The notes under the pieces are model-generated. The model was given only the letters and a program-made list of their open reading frames with translations, was not told the origin of the DNA and did no database searches. DNA of 64,000 bases, from assembly GCA_910575005.1 (NCBI GenBank), contig CAJTCL010000012.1:1-64000 (forward strand). Reading direction: 5' to 3'. A program made the translations under genes and the position numbers. Each line of letters opens with the position of its first letter. Within the stretch, counting starts at the first letter, position 1. This document shows, piece by piece, positions 34,673-44,271 of the stretch. The stretch comes from Lachnospiraceae bacterium (GTDB lineage: Bacteria > Bacillota > Clostridia > Lachnospirales > Lachnospiraceae).

Positions 34673-35888
34673 AAATGGTTTCTCCTTCCCTGCGCTTTTT
34701 CTCATAGATCACAATAGTGAGCACAAACATCACCAACGATAGAACAAAATAAAACCCTCTATTCAACAATAACTCCTGTCTCTGCTGCCAGAACGCTGTG
34801 GTATCTCCCAAGGCATTCCATCTGGCTATCAAATTCCAGCCAAAATTGCCTTTTAATGCCATAGAACTGAACAAACTGGCAATCGCCCAAAATACTTGCA
34901 CAAAAATAGAAATCACATTTTCGGTAAGCTCTGTAAGAAAAAATGCTACTGCAAGCACAACCATAATTTCTGGCAGCAGCCAAATACAACTGTATTTTAA
35001 AAATGCCAGCAAATCTGGAGCAACGCCTATTGTCCTGGCATGATATTGATAAGGCATCTGCATAATCAATAATGTAATGATCACGGGCAAAAATGCCATA
35101 CATACATTGGCTAGATATCGACTGCCAATGATCTTTGCAGTAGAAAGCTTGTGTGCATACACTACCTGCACCACTTGTGCCCGCTTATCTCTAAGACAAC
35201 GTGTTACTCCCAGAAATATCGGCAGTATCGCTAAGACAATCCCTGCATAATCACAAAAAAGCCTCGCTATCGCTCCAGTGATCCTGTCTTTGGTACAGAT
35301 GGCCTCAAACTCTTCCACTGCCTGTTCATAAGTCCCAGGCACGGAGACACCTTGTGACCATTTTTCCTTTTGATAAGAACTTCCTGCCCCCACCAAACGA
35401 CAGATTTCTTCCATATATTCACAAAATTCTGCATAGCTTAAATCATCTCTTGGAAAAACAGAAAAGGTAACTTGTGCCTGCATTGCACCCTCCATACTGC
35501 TCTGGTCATAGCTGTTAAAATGCTCTGTCATCTCCCCTGTCACCTGCTGCCAGTTCTTCCCTGTACACTCCTCCACAATCGCTTTGACCTTCTCTAATTC
35601 TGTTTCATTCAAAATAACACCCTTATAAAATCCCATAGGATAAGTTGCATAAGAATTACGTTCTGTTTCTAGTACCAATTCTGCCAGCATTTTTCCCATA
35701 ATATCAGATTCCTTCTGGCTGTTTGTCATCCCATAACTCTCCTGCCCTGGCTGTGGCCGCTGCAAATTTTCTGTGATATCTCCGCCAAGCTGACTGGAGA
35801 GAAACAGTACAAATACTACCACATAGATATAGTAGACCATGCTTTTTAAAATCTGCTTACACTCTTTGATCAACAATGTCCCAAACAT
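34644..35888 (-). CDS. ABC-2 type membrane protein, first permease
   Basis: 414 residues. An N-terminal TM helix (about 15-33) is followed by a large external domain of about 190 residues, then a cluster of six TM helices, as in ABC-2 permeases of export or immunity systems. It starts 11 bp after the ATPase gene. The end of the protein is very basic (EKKRREGETIYGKIFKRRR). It is part of the four-protein ABC/two-component module 34058-38897. Confidence 0.8.
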   Translation of the reverse strand: MFGTLLIKECKQILKSMVYYIYVVVFVLFLSSQLGGDITENLQRPQPGQESYGMTNSQKESDIMGKMLAELVLETERNSYATYPMGFYKGVILNETELEKVKAIVEECTGKNWQQVTGEMTEHFNSYDQSSMEGAMQAQVTFSVFPRDDLSYAEFCEYMEEICRLVGAGSSYQKEKWSQGVSVPGTYEQAVEEFEAICTKDRITGAIARLFCDYAGIVLAILPIFLGVTRCLRDKRAQVVQVVYAHKLSTAKIIGSRYLANVCMAFLPVIITLLIMQMPYQYHARTIGVAPDLLAFLKYSCIWLLPEIMVVLAVAFFLTELTENVISIFVQVFWAIASLFSSMALKGNFGWNLIARWNALGDTTAFWQQRQELLLNRGFYFVLSLVMFVLTIVIYEKKRREGETIYGKIFKRRR

Positions 35889-35899
35889 ACTTACACCCC

Positions 35900-36787
35900 C
35901 TATTGTCTGCCCTTAGAGGCAGAAGTACAATTCATCAGGTACATATAGGCATCCTCCACATCTGGCTCTGCAAGTTTGGCCTCCTGCATCGGCACACTGT
36001 CGGCAATCAATTTAATATTTGCAGTGCTGCCATTGGTAAGAATACCTGTCACCAAAAATTTTTCCTGTATCATCGGCAGCTCCAGCGTTGAGACCTCCAA
36101 TGTATACACTTTCCCCCTCACTGCCTGCAAAAGTTCTGAAACAGTTCCTCGAAATAAAATTTCACCCAAATTTAAAACGGCAATATTTTCACAGGTTGCT
36201 TCAATATCCCCCACAATATGCGTTGATAAAATTACAATCCGGTCTTTGGCAATCTCACAAAGAAGATTACGAAAACGCACACGCTCCTCGGGATCCAATC
36301 CAGCAGTTGGTTCATCCACAACAATAATCTTCGGATTATGAATAATCGCCTGTGCAATGCCCAGTCTGCGCTTCATACCACCAGACATTGCTTTTACCTT
36401 TGTCTTGTGCTGATCATTTAAATTTACTTTTTCCAACATCTGCGGCACCAGAATTGCTCTTTTTTTCTTTTCTATCCCTGACAATACCGCGAGATAATCC
36501 AATGCTTCATACGCTCCCATATTTCCATACATAGAGAAATCCTGCGGCAGATAACCAATCATCTGCCTGATCTGGCCACACTGCTCCACTGGAACACCAC
36601 AAAGGCGCACTTGGCCGCCGCTCTTTTTGGTCAATGTGGTAAGAACCTTCATCAAAGTAGTCTTTCCCGCTCCATTCGGTCCCAAAAGCCCAAACATTCC
36701 TTGTTCTATCTGTAAATCCACATGCTTTAAGGCCTGCTTTTTTCCATAATTCTTAGATAAATCCTTGATTTCAATTGTAATGCCCAT
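35900..36787 (-). CDS. ABC transporter ATP-binding protein
   Basis: 295 residues. Walker A GPNGAGKTTLMK, signature MSGGMKRRLGIAQAI, Walker B IIVVDEPTAGLDPEER, switch histidine in LSTHIVGDIE. The protein is of the antibiotic/bacitracin (BcrA) class with a roughly 80-residue C-terminal extension. It is the first gene of the exporter operon. A histidine kinase/response regulator pair is encoded just upstream on the same strand, the usual layout of peptide-antibiotic sensing and resistance modules. Confidence 0.92.
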   Translation of the reverse strand: MGITIEIKDLSKNYGKKQALKHVDLQIEQGMFGLLGPNGAGKTTLMKVLTTLTKKSGGQVRLCGVPVEQCGQIRQMIGYLPQDFSMYGNMGAYEALDYLAVLSGIEKKKRAILVPQMLEKVNLNDQHKTKVKAMSGGMKRRLGIAQAIIHNPKIIVVDEPTAGLDPEERVRFRNLLCEIAKDRIVILSTHIVGDIEATCENIAVLNLGEILFRGTVSELLQAVRGKVYTLEVSTLELPMIQEKFLVTGILTNGSTANIKLIADSVPMQEAKLAEPDVEDAYMYLMNCTSASKGRQ

Positions 36788-36868
36788 AAAATCATCCTCT
36801 CTTTTCTATTCAGAATACCTTACTACTATTTCCATGAATTAAGGTATTGCTAAATTTTTAGAATAAAA

Positions 36869-36923
36869 TAACTATTCAGACCCCTAACGACCATCATGTC
36901 AGCAAAGCGGTTCTGAATAGTTA
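36869..36923. repeat. Short palindromic element D (solo MITE end)
   Basis: TAACTATTCAGA (36869-36880) and TCTGAATAGTTA (36912-36923) are perfect 12-bp inverted repeats. The flanking ACCCC matches the end of element B. It lies in the 250-bp gap between the transporter and kinase genes, which holds nothing else I recognise. Confidence 0.6.
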
Positions 36924-37041
36924 CAATATAAAGTAAATTTATCTATGAATTTCCTATAAAATTAACTTAATAAAAAAGATTCTCTTAATATTTCTTGCGT
37001 AGCAGCAGAAGATTTTCCATAAAATCTGTCTGCAGACTATA

Positions 37042-38244
37042 CTATTTATCGTTTTGTATACCCACTATAAGTGTGGCTGCGCTAATGGCTCCTTGCTGCA
37101 CACTGTTTTGCAGCGTAAGATTCCCGCCGTGATTTTCACAGAGCATTCTACAGATTGACAATCCAATTCCAAAATGTTCCATGCTGTTTTCCTCCTCACT
37201 GAAATAGGCATCCATACCGCTGCGCAGTGCCTTTTTAGAAAAACCAGGCCCATCATCTTTGATATAGAGCATAAACGACCTTCCTTGCAATGTAATTTCT
37301 ATCTGCACGCAATTTCTGGCAAAGCGCAGTGCATTGCTCAACAGATTTTCAAATACCTCTGTGATAAGATTCTTATCCAACAGCAATTTTTGTTCTGGTA
37401 TCTGTGTATGAAGGCAGATTTCTTTTTCTGTACTTTGTCTTAGCCCTTGTATCACCGCACCTAACTCTCCCATAACCTCTGAGACTTGATACCACTTGCT
37501 GCAAAGCTCCCACTTTTCAATATTCTGAATGGTAGTCATTGTGGTAGAAAAGCGAAACAACCGTTCCTCCTGCTGATGCATCGTGTTTAATTTCTCCAAC
37601 AATATTTCTTCTGTCACTCTGCCCGTGGGAACATATTTCTGTAAAAATTCTGTATAGCCACGTATCACAGTGAGCGGTGTACGAATGTCATGGGCAAATG
37701 CCGCATTGATTTTTCGCTGTTGTTCCTGCTGCCTCCACTGGTCTTTTCTTTGATTGAGCATGTTTTTTCGCATCTGTTCCATCTCTTCACAGAGTTTTCC
37801 CACCTCATCTTCACTATGCCAGGAAATCTCATGACTGTAATCTCCCATATTGATATAATTCAGCCCCTGCGCAATTGCTGTCAATGCAGGTTTGACCTTT
37901 TTATCAAGAAAAATTTTTCCCACCAGACAAAAACAGATCAATGTATAAATATAAAGGCAATAAACATATAAAAAATTGACTAATTCCAAAATCCATTTTT
38001 CTTTACCGCTCACATTCTGTCGACTCCACCCACTCCATCCGCCCCATGTGTGATAAATCATTGGAATAGTCTGATGGCGCGTTGAGAATACTTCCAACCA
38101 TGCTTGACATACATTTCGGGTAATCCAGTACAAAGTTCCCACTCCAAGCATTCCAATGCACAGATAACACACCAATGACATTGCCAGAGATTTCTTCTTT
38201 AGATACCTCCGAAATTGTTCTATTTTTTCCTCTAACCAATCCAT
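37042..38244 (-). CDS. Sensor histidine kinase of the ABC-linked two-component system
   Basis: 400 residues. Two TM helices (about 22-45 and 88-112) enclose a short 45-residue external loop, then HAMP, HisKA with H185 (NAAFAHDIRTPLTVIRGYTE), and HATPase (NLLSNALRFARN, DDGPGFSKKAL, FGIGLSICRMLCENHGG). A very short sensor loop is typical of kinases that detect peptides together with an ABC transporter rather than alone. The start overlaps the regulator gene by 13 bp. Confidence 0.93.
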   Translation of the reverse strand: MDWLEEKIEQFRRYLKKKSLAMSLVCYLCIGMLGVGTLYWITRNVCQAWLEVFSTRHQTIPMIYHTWGGWSGWSRQNVSGKEKWILELVNFLYVYCLYIYTLICFCLVGKIFLDKKVKPALTAIAQGLNYINMGDYSHEISWHSEDEVGKLCEEMEQMRKNMLNQRKDQWRQQEQQRKINAAFAHDIRTPLTVIRGYTEFLQKYVPTGRVTEEILLEKLNTMHQQEERLFRFSTTMTTIQNIEKWELCSKWYQVSEVMGELGAVIQGLRQSTEKEICLHTQIPEQKLLLDKNLITEVFENLLSNALRFARNCVQIEITLQGRSFMLYIKDDGPGFSKKALRSGMDAYFSEEENSMEHFGIGLSICRMLCENHGGNLTLQNSVQQGAISAATLIVGIQNDK

Positions 38245-38897
38245 TTATAACCCACGCCCCAAACTGTCTCAATATGCTTCGTATTTTTATCTATTTTCTG
38301 ACGAATCCTGCGCACATGTTCCGCGATAATTGAAGCATCCGCCTCCCCATCAAACCCACGCACACTCTCATAAATCTGTTCTTTCTCAAACACCTGTCCG
38401 CTGTGGGTAATTAACAATTCCACAATAGAAAACTCTGTCTTAGTTAGTCCGATATCTTTGCCCTCCAACAACACCTGACGGCCAGAAAAATCTATGGTAA
38501 GGTCTTTGCTTATATAAATATTACTGTTTGACTGCCGGCGCTCCTCGCGTCGCAGATGTGCCTGTATGCGTGCTAACATTTCCTCCATGCCAAAAGGCTT
38601 AATAATATAGTCGTCTCCGCCTGACTTAAATCCATTGACCCTGTCCTGCTCCTGCGTCCGTGCGGTCAGAAATAAAATCGGACAATCCACATAATCACGA
38701 ATCTTTTCACAGACTGTATAACCATCTATATCTGGCATATTGACATCCAAAAGAATCAAATCTGGCTGATGCTTTAATTTCTCCATCGCCTCCATACCAT
38801 TTTGAGCCGTATAGACCAGATACCCCTCCATCTCCAGGGAATCCTTTAATAGTCCACGAATATCAGGTTCATCATCCACTACAAGAATTTTTTTCAT
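38232..38897 (-). CDS. OmpR-family response regulator of the ABC-linked system
   Basis: 221 residues from MKKILVVDDEPDIRGLLKDS (GAGGAG upstream). Receiver with D51 (LILLDVNMPDIDGYTV), winged helix from about 125 (GLTKTEFSIVELLITHSGQV, IIAEHVRRIRQKID). It is co-transcribed with the kinase and probably with the two tiny ORFs just upstream, and likely controls the exporter genes. Confidence 0.95.
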   Translation of the reverse strand: MKKILVVDDEPDIRGLLKDSLEMEGYLVYTAQNGMEAMEKLKHQPDLILLDVNMPDIDGYTVCEKIRDYVDCPILFLTARTQEQDRVNGFKSGGDDYIIKPFGMEEMLARIQAHLRREERRQSNSNIYISKDLTIDFSGRQVLLEGKDIGLTKTEFSIVELLITHSGQVFEKEQIYESVRGFDGEADASIIAEHVRRIRQKIDKNTKHIETVWGVGYKWIG

Positions 38898-38997
38898 CTC
38901 TTCTCCTCTCAAATATCTCAAATTGGTCAGACAGCCACTGTTCAAAATATGATATCGGCTTTCCAGAGACCTTATAAATCTGAAACAATTTATCCAT
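38872..38997 (-). CDS. Tiny ORF overlapping the response regulator start, 41 aa
   Basis: Reads MDKLFQIYKVSGKPISYFEQ and ends GLU/ARG-rich inside the regulator gene. Its start overlaps the stop of the ORF upstream, so translation would be coupled; its own Shine-Dalgarno is poor. It could be a regulatory leader or a gene remnant. Confidence 0.35.
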   Translation of the reverse strand: MDKLFQIYKVSGKPISYFEQWLSDQFEIFERRRDEKNSCSG

Positions 38998-39127
38998 TGC
39001 CACGGCCGCTTATCCTCTTGTGATACGCATACATGATTTTTAAAAGCTCATCCTCACTCATCTCACCAAGCTTCACACATGCTTCCGCCTCTGTAGGACA
39101 GCGTTTGGTTGTAAAGATTATCCCCAT
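38990..39127 (-). CDS. Small ORF upstream of the two-component operon, 45 aa
   Basis: Begins MGIIFTTKRCPTEAEACVKL, with GAGG 9 nt upstream, and continues GEMSEDELLKIMYAYHKRIS, a plausible folded helix pair. It overlaps the 41-aa ORF, which overlaps the response regulator, giving a three-step coupled series. I recognise no family. Confidence 0.4.
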   Translation of the reverse strand: MGIIFTTKRCPTEAEACVKLGEMSEDELLKIMYAYHKRISGRGNG

Positions 39128-39166
39128 ATCAAGATGCCTCAAATCATGGTAGCCTTACTATAACAA

Positions 39167-39556
39167 ATGTCTGTCTCTTCCTCCACAGGAAAATCAAAAT
39201 TATCAATTATCCGCACACAAGAATTTGCCGCCCATTTTTATACCCATATTGAGGAGAAAGAAAAATACATTTCTACGAAAACTAGCATTTACTATACCAA
39301 TACCCCAGCCGTTAAAATAAAAAATCCAAATGCAAAGCCCCTTTTTATGTACCCAGATTCTGCCACTGCTAACAGATTTGATTCTACAAACGTAAATTAT
39401 CGAAATATGAAAGCTTACACAGAACAAGAACGCTTTATTTTTGGTCTATATCCGTATCTGAAAGACCATGCCGATTCTTTAAAATATCGTTTTAACTGCA
39501 GAGCCTGCTGTGAAAAAAATGTCAGTATCGCTATTTCAATTCTTCGTTCTATATAA
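39167..39556 (+). CDS. Hypothetical protein or gene remnant, 129 aa
   Basis: The frame has protein-like composition (for example FGLYPYLKDHADSLKYRFNC) and ordinary codon use, but no Shine-Dalgarno before its first ATG, and it starts only 39 bp from a divergent small ORF. It may be the 3' part of a larger gene lost by rearrangement. No family recognised. Confidence 0.35.
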   Translation: MSVSSSTGKSKLSIIRTQEFAAHFYTHIEEKEKYISTKTSIYYTNTPAVKIKNPNAKPLFMYPDSATANRFDSTNVNYRNMKAYTEQERFIFGLYPYLKDHADSLKYRFNCRACCEKNVSIAISILRSI

Positions 39557-39645
39557 TAACAGCGTAACAGCCAATAAAACTACTACGCTTAAAAGTCTAA
39601 CTTTTGGGGTGCATCTCACGTAGACCCTGCCTTTCATAGTATTAT

Positions 39646-42600
39646 CTATGTAATCATCGCATTCTCTTTGAATGCATTTATAACATGCACCAATTTAATC
39701 TGCTCAGCACGTGTAAAAATCATACTAAACTTAAATGGCCTGTCAAATGGCGCTTTCATCAAATCTAACACATCTTTCACATATCCATTTTCAACAACAT
39801 AATCCACCACTTGATTAATAAAGTATATCTGCTCAGCATTCGGTCTTTCCTCAGCAATAAAGGAAGAAAAAGCTGCATATGCAGATTCTCTGTCCATCTT
39901 TGCAATTTTGCGGATTAGGATTCCAAAAGGTGAATCATTATAATTATTCTCATACTCTTCTTTTGTCCCCAATTCCTTTGTAAAAATACGTTCCAGTTCT
40001 TTATAATCGTCCTGTGCAATAGGTTCGTTATATATCAATTTTTTAATCGCTGGATGTTGCTTATGCGTTTCAATATATTCATGAACCTTTTTTCTATAAT
40101 CCTCAAAATTATCCATAGACATACTAATTTCTCTGCCTTCTGTCCGATAGAGTATTTCATCTTTAAAATCAACATAATGAATTTTTGTACTCTCAGATGA
40201 CAGAAATTTCATAATATCCCGCAGCTCTTTCCTTGTCTTTTCAAATTTTAAAATGTCTTTTTCGTTCCAGTAATGTTCCGACTGGATTTCTCGCAGCTTT
40301 GGGATTTTTTCTTTTACTTCTGGAATTGCTGCACATTCTGTCAACAATGTTTTAATATTTTTCTGTATGTGGTTCTTGATTCTGTTCAAGTTCCTGTTTT
40401 TTTCAAGTGCCGACAAAATCAAACCATACATAGAATTATCAAAATTAACCGCATTTTCATCTGTTTCAAAAGAACTTATCAGAGCGGCTAAATGTTCTAT
40501 AATGTCCTCCTTGTCTGCATCCGTCATACATTCAAAACACTTTTCATCTTTGTATTTTTCCACATACCGAAGTTTCAGTTTCACTTCTATTCTCTCTGGA
40601 TTTAAACTACAGATTTCCTCTTGGACATCCTTTACTAATTCACTTCTGAATTCTTGATACTCATCAGCCGCATATTCTGCATTCTGCAATAATTTGACAA
40701 TGCGTACTTTTTTTATAAAGATCTCCGTTACAGGAGACAGGATAACTCTCACTTCTTTGCCCTTGGGGTGTTCATCAAAATATTGAAAATTTCTCACATA
40801 ATCAAAAATATAAAATTCCTTCTTATGGTTTCCACTCCCAAATAAATTTTCACACAAGCGTGTACCTCTGCCTATCATCTGATCGAACTTAATTCGGCTG
40901 TATACTTTCTTGGCAAATACAAGATTTACAAGCTCTGGCACATCAATACCCGTCTCAAGCATATCAACAGTGATTGTGATAAACGGCATACCATCTGCCT
41001 TTTTAAAATCTTTTAAATTTTTATCTGCATATGGTTCATCACAGATAACCAATTTACAAAACTGCCCTCTATACTCTGGATATAACTGATCAAATCTTTC
41101 AACCAGAAATTGTGCATGTTTTTTGGTCTGTGCAAAGATGATTGATTTTCCTACATGATTCCCATTTTTGTGTCTGATTCCATTGTTCATCAAGTCGCTA
41201 ATCATCTGATCAGCAGTATCTTTATTGAATATATATTTATTGATTCTCTCAGGCGGAATCCTCTCAGGCGTCTCTCCTTCCTCTGTAAATTCATCCTCAT
41301 AGTATTCCCGCTCTTTATCATCCATTTCCTGTGGCTTTAGCCCTTCCTCTGGTATCTTTGTGCTTGTTTCTATTAAATAGAATGGTACAAGTACATGATC
41401 TGACTGAACTGCTTCCTCATACTCATATACATCTGTGGGCATATGATTCTTCATTTCAAAAAAATCATAGGTAGATTGATGTACTGTATTCTTTGGCGTA
41501 GCTGTTAAACCCAATTTACAAGCATCAAAGTATGCAAAAATAGCCCTATATTTATGAAAGATACTTCTATGTGCCTCATCCACCACAATCAGGTCAAAAT
41601 GACCTGGTGAAAAAAATTTGCTCCCATCCTCATTTAATTCCGTATCAATTGCATTGAGAATCGTTGGATATGTCGAAAATATAAATCTAGCATTACGCCC
41701 TTTTCGATTCTTTACCAGATTACAAGTAGTTGTATGTGGTAGGTATCTTTGAAATGCCTCATTCGCCTGCTCCACAAGGGCTTTCCGATCTGCCAAAAAG
41801 AGCATTGTCGTAATATGCTCTCCCCTTGTCAGAACATCTACAATGGAAGCAGCCGTTCTTGTCTTTCCGGTACCTGTCGCCATAACCAAAAGACAATTTC
41901 TATTCCCTTTTTCGTAATTCTCACAGCATTTTGATACTGCACGAAGCTGATAATGCCTGTTTGTTATATTTTCATCAATTCTAATAGCGTTAAGCGGCTT
42001 ACGGTTATAACGCCTCTCTATCATCTTATCCAGATCGCAGCGCTGAAATATACCGCTGACCATCCTGGGCGCTCCCATCATGTCATCCCATAAATATGTT
42101 TCAAAACCATTTGTACAGAATATAATAGGCCGAAATCCCTGCATATTCTGAATACAATTTGCATAGAGTTCACTCTGGTTTTTTCCTTTTTGGGCAGACA
42201 CAGAAGTTTTCTTTGCCTCAATCACAGCAATAATTTTTCCAGTGTCGCCCCATATGACATAATCTGCAAACCCTGTACCAGAAGCATTCGGCATCCCCAC
42301 AACAGGGTACTCCGTCTCAATACAATTCCTCTTTTCAGTCTGGCTAAATATATAGCCATTATATTTCAAATCAGCATCAATATACCGTTTACGGGTTTCC
42401 CATTCCGCCATATTGTCATCATAAGAATACGTCCGCTGCTGCTCATGAATTTTCTTGGCTTCTGTCCTCTCCTGGCTCAACTGTGCATTAATGCGCAGTA
42501 GTTCCTGAATCTGCTTATCCTTTTCATCAACAATTTTATCAGCATTTTTTTGTATATCCTGAATCACACGTGTATACTCTGCCTCTATTCTTTTGCTTTC

Positions 42601-43038
42601 AGCATTCTCATTCGGAATCATGTTGGCATGAAATGTTCTCTCTGTATACTCCTGGCCATAACAATACTCGATCCATTGTACAAAATCGAATAAAATATTC
42701 AGAGAAAGGATAGCATCTTCTTTTGAAAGAACTTTTGCGGTATGTACAGACATATTACCATTCTTTACAACATACTGAAATCTTCTCCACAAATTATAAT
42801 CCATCAAGGACGGAAAACCATTATTATGTAATAAAGCCTGTAAACCATCTTCCCTAGGTTTTAAAAGTGTCTCATCTGTAGAGTATATCCACTTCACGCA
42901 AAGTTCTAACGCCTTGCGGGATGCCACAGCACTCATCACAGGAGAAGTAGCCAAAACATTCTCGGCGTCAATGCACGCCGGTCCAAAAAGAGCGTATTCT
43001 GTTTTTCCTTTTAAATATGAAAAATTCGTATTCATCAT
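39646..43038 (-). CDS. hsdR: Type I restriction enzyme, R subunit
   Basis: 1130 residues. Residues 10-125 resemble DUF4145. Then comes a coiled coil (145-205); a PD-(D/E)xK nuclease domain with D259 and E274-A-K276 (FADYVIWGDTGKIIAVIEAK); a DEAD/DEAH translocase with Walker A MATGTGKTR (386-394), DEAH 487-490 and GLTATP; helicase motif VI QMIGRGTRL; and a C-terminal domain binding the HsdM/S core. It cuts unmodified DNA after ATP-driven translocation. It is the last gene of an hsdM-hsdS-hsdR operon and appears intact. Confidence 0.96.
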   Translation of the reverse strand: MMNTNFSYLKGKTEYALFGPACIDAENVLATSPVMSAVASRKALELCVKWIYSTDETLLKPREDGLQALLHNNGFPSLMDYNLWRRFQYVVKNGNMSVHTAKVLSKEDAILSLNILFDFVQWIEYCYGQEYTERTFHANMIPNENAESKRIEAEYTRVIQDIQKNADKIVDEKDKQIQELLRINAQLSQERTEAKKIHEQQRTYSYDDNMAEWETRKRYIDADLKYNGYIFSQTEKRNCIETEYPVVGMPNASGTGFADYVIWGDTGKIIAVIEAKKTSVSAQKGKNQSELYANCIQNMQGFRPIIFCTNGFETYLWDDMMGAPRMVSGIFQRCDLDKMIERRYNRKPLNAIRIDENITNRHYQLRAVSKCCENYEKGNRNCLLVMATGTGKTRTAASIVDVLTRGEHITTMLFLADRKALVEQANEAFQRYLPHTTTCNLVKNRKGRNARFIFSTYPTILNAIDTELNEDGSKFFSPGHFDLIVVDEAHRSIFHKYRAIFAYFDACKLGLTATPKNTVHQSTYDFFEMKNHMPTDVYEYEEAVQSDHVLVPFYLIETSTKIPEEGLKPQEMDDKEREYYEDEFTEEGETPERIPPERINKYIFNKDTADQMISDLMNNGIRHKNGNHVGKSIIFAQTKKHAQFLVERFDQLYPEYRGQFCKLVICDEPYADKNLKDFKKADGMPFITITVDMLETGIDVPELVNLVFAKKVYSRIKFDQMIGRGTRLCENLFGSGNHKKEFYIFDYVRNFQYFDEHPKGKEVRVILSPVTEIFIKKVRIVKLLQNAEYAADEYQEFRSELVKDVQEEICSLNPERIEVKLKLRYVEKYKDEKCFECMTDADKEDIIEHLAALISSFETDENAVNFDNSMYGLILSALEKNRNLNRIKNHIQKNIKTLLTECAAIPEVKEKIPKLREIQSEHYWNEKDILKFEKTRKELRDIMKFLSSESTKIHYVDFKDEILYRTEGREISMSMDNFEDYRKKVHEYIETHKQHPAIKKLIYNEPIAQDDYKELERIFTKELGTKEEYENNYNDSPFGILIRKIAKMDRESAYAAFSSFIAEERPNAEQIYFINQVVDYVVENGYVKDVLDLMKAPFDRPFKFSMIFTRAEQIKLVHVINAFKENAMIT

Positions 43039-43098
43039 TTACATTCCCTCTTTAAAATTATATTGTTACAAATTAGTAGAATAAAACATTGTTATTAC

Positions 43099-44247
43099 TT
43101 ACCCAAAATATTTTTGCATTAGGCTGTCAAATAAAGTTTGAGTTTTTTCTAGTCTTTTTTGTTCTTCTGATTTTAATTTTTCTACTTGGTGGACGAATAC
43201 AACAAATTCATCTTGTTTTACTTTAGGAACTTGAATTAAAGGAATACTTTGCACCTGTTTTGAATTTAAGTGTGGTTGTGCTGCACGTCTTGTTAAGGGC
43301 TTTACTACTTTATCCATATATTGAGTATTTATCATTTCATTAACAAATATCGGATTCACTTCATCTTTAAACTCCAAAATCATATCATATCCTGCATATT
43401 GACCTATATACTCTTGTGTAACAACACACGTATCTCCTGAATTAACCCCACTCCTCACAATAAGAAGTTCTCCACCTTGTAAACGACACTTTTTAATTTT
43501 ATCAGCTTCATACTGATCAATATATTTCATATCGTTTAAAACAATATGACCATTCTTTATATTCGTTGCTCTTATAAAAGCATATCCGTCCTCAGAAAAT
43601 TTCGGTGGTATACTTGTTCCATATCTTATACTTTTTAAAGACTCTCCTAAAGATTTTTGTCCCCACTGTAGGTTATCTATAACAGGATCTCCAAACATTT
43701 CTATAAATCGGGATTTGATTAAAATATCAAACATCTGTAACTGCTTCTTTTGTAGCTCAATTAAATACGCAATACAGACTAAATTCCGAACAATGTTTTC
43801 TCTTTCCCCCTGCGTCTTAATATCTATCTTCAATTCCCCTATATCCGTAAGACTAATAGATGGATATGCCTCATCCTTAATAAGTTTATTGGGGCGATTA
43901 TACTCAAAATAATATTTCAAGTACTCCGACATATCTTGATTTGGAATAACACATGCTAAATGACTAACCACATATGCATCCTGCGGCAAAACATATATAT
44001 ATCCTTTCAAACAAGACATCCCACTTTTAGCAAATAAAACACTTCCCTTTTTATACAATCTCAGCCTATATTTCTTTGCCACTTCTCCAGATACCTTTTG
44101 TATTTCAGTAATCGGTTTACCCTCTACGAGTTCTGCCAAATTCCCAGCTTTCACAAATGGTACACCATTATCGCAATAATTTTCATCTCCTTGAGGTGCA
44201 CCTTGTCCAGCCGCGATAATAGCAATGTTCTTTAATAGTACTTTCAT
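43099..44247 (-). CDS. hsdS: Type I restriction enzyme, specificity subunit
   Basis: 382 residues. Two target-recognition domains (about 1-160 and 195-355) are separated and followed by helical spacers (ELQKKQLQMFDILIKSRFIE; HQVEKLKSEEQKRLEKTQTL). The first domain starts near the N-terminus (KNIAIIAAGQGAPQGDENYC), the second at SLKSIRYGTSIPPKFSEDGY. It sets the bipartite target sequence for methylation and cutting. No second hsdS copy, inverted repeat or invertase is nearby, so phase variation is not indicated. It is 24 bp downstream of hsdM. Confidence 0.93.
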   Translation of the reverse strand: MKVLLKNIAIIAAGQGAPQGDENYCDNGVPFVKAGNLAELVEGKPITEIQKVSGEVAKKYRLRLYKKGSVLFAKSGMSCLKGYIYVLPQDAYVVSHLACVIPNQDMSEYLKYYFEYNRPNKLIKDEAYPSISLTDIGELKIDIKTQGERENIVRNLVCIAYLIELQKKQLQMFDILIKSRFIEMFGDPVIDNLQWGQKSLGESLKSIRYGTSIPPKFSEDGYAFIRATNIKNGHIVLNDMKYIDQYEADKIKKCRLQGGELLIVRSGVNSGDTCVVTQEYIGQYAGYDMILEFKDEVNPIFVNEMINTQYMDKVVKPLTRRAAQPHLNSKQVQSIPLIQVPKVKQDEFVVFVHQVEKLKSEEQKRLEKTQTLFDSLMQKYFG

Positions 44248-44271
44248 CTATTCATCCCCACAACTCCAAAT

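Noticed and set aside
43099-44247. Phase-variable hsdS (shufflon)
   Set aside because: Only one hsdS gene, no inverted hsdS fragments and no recombinase nearby.
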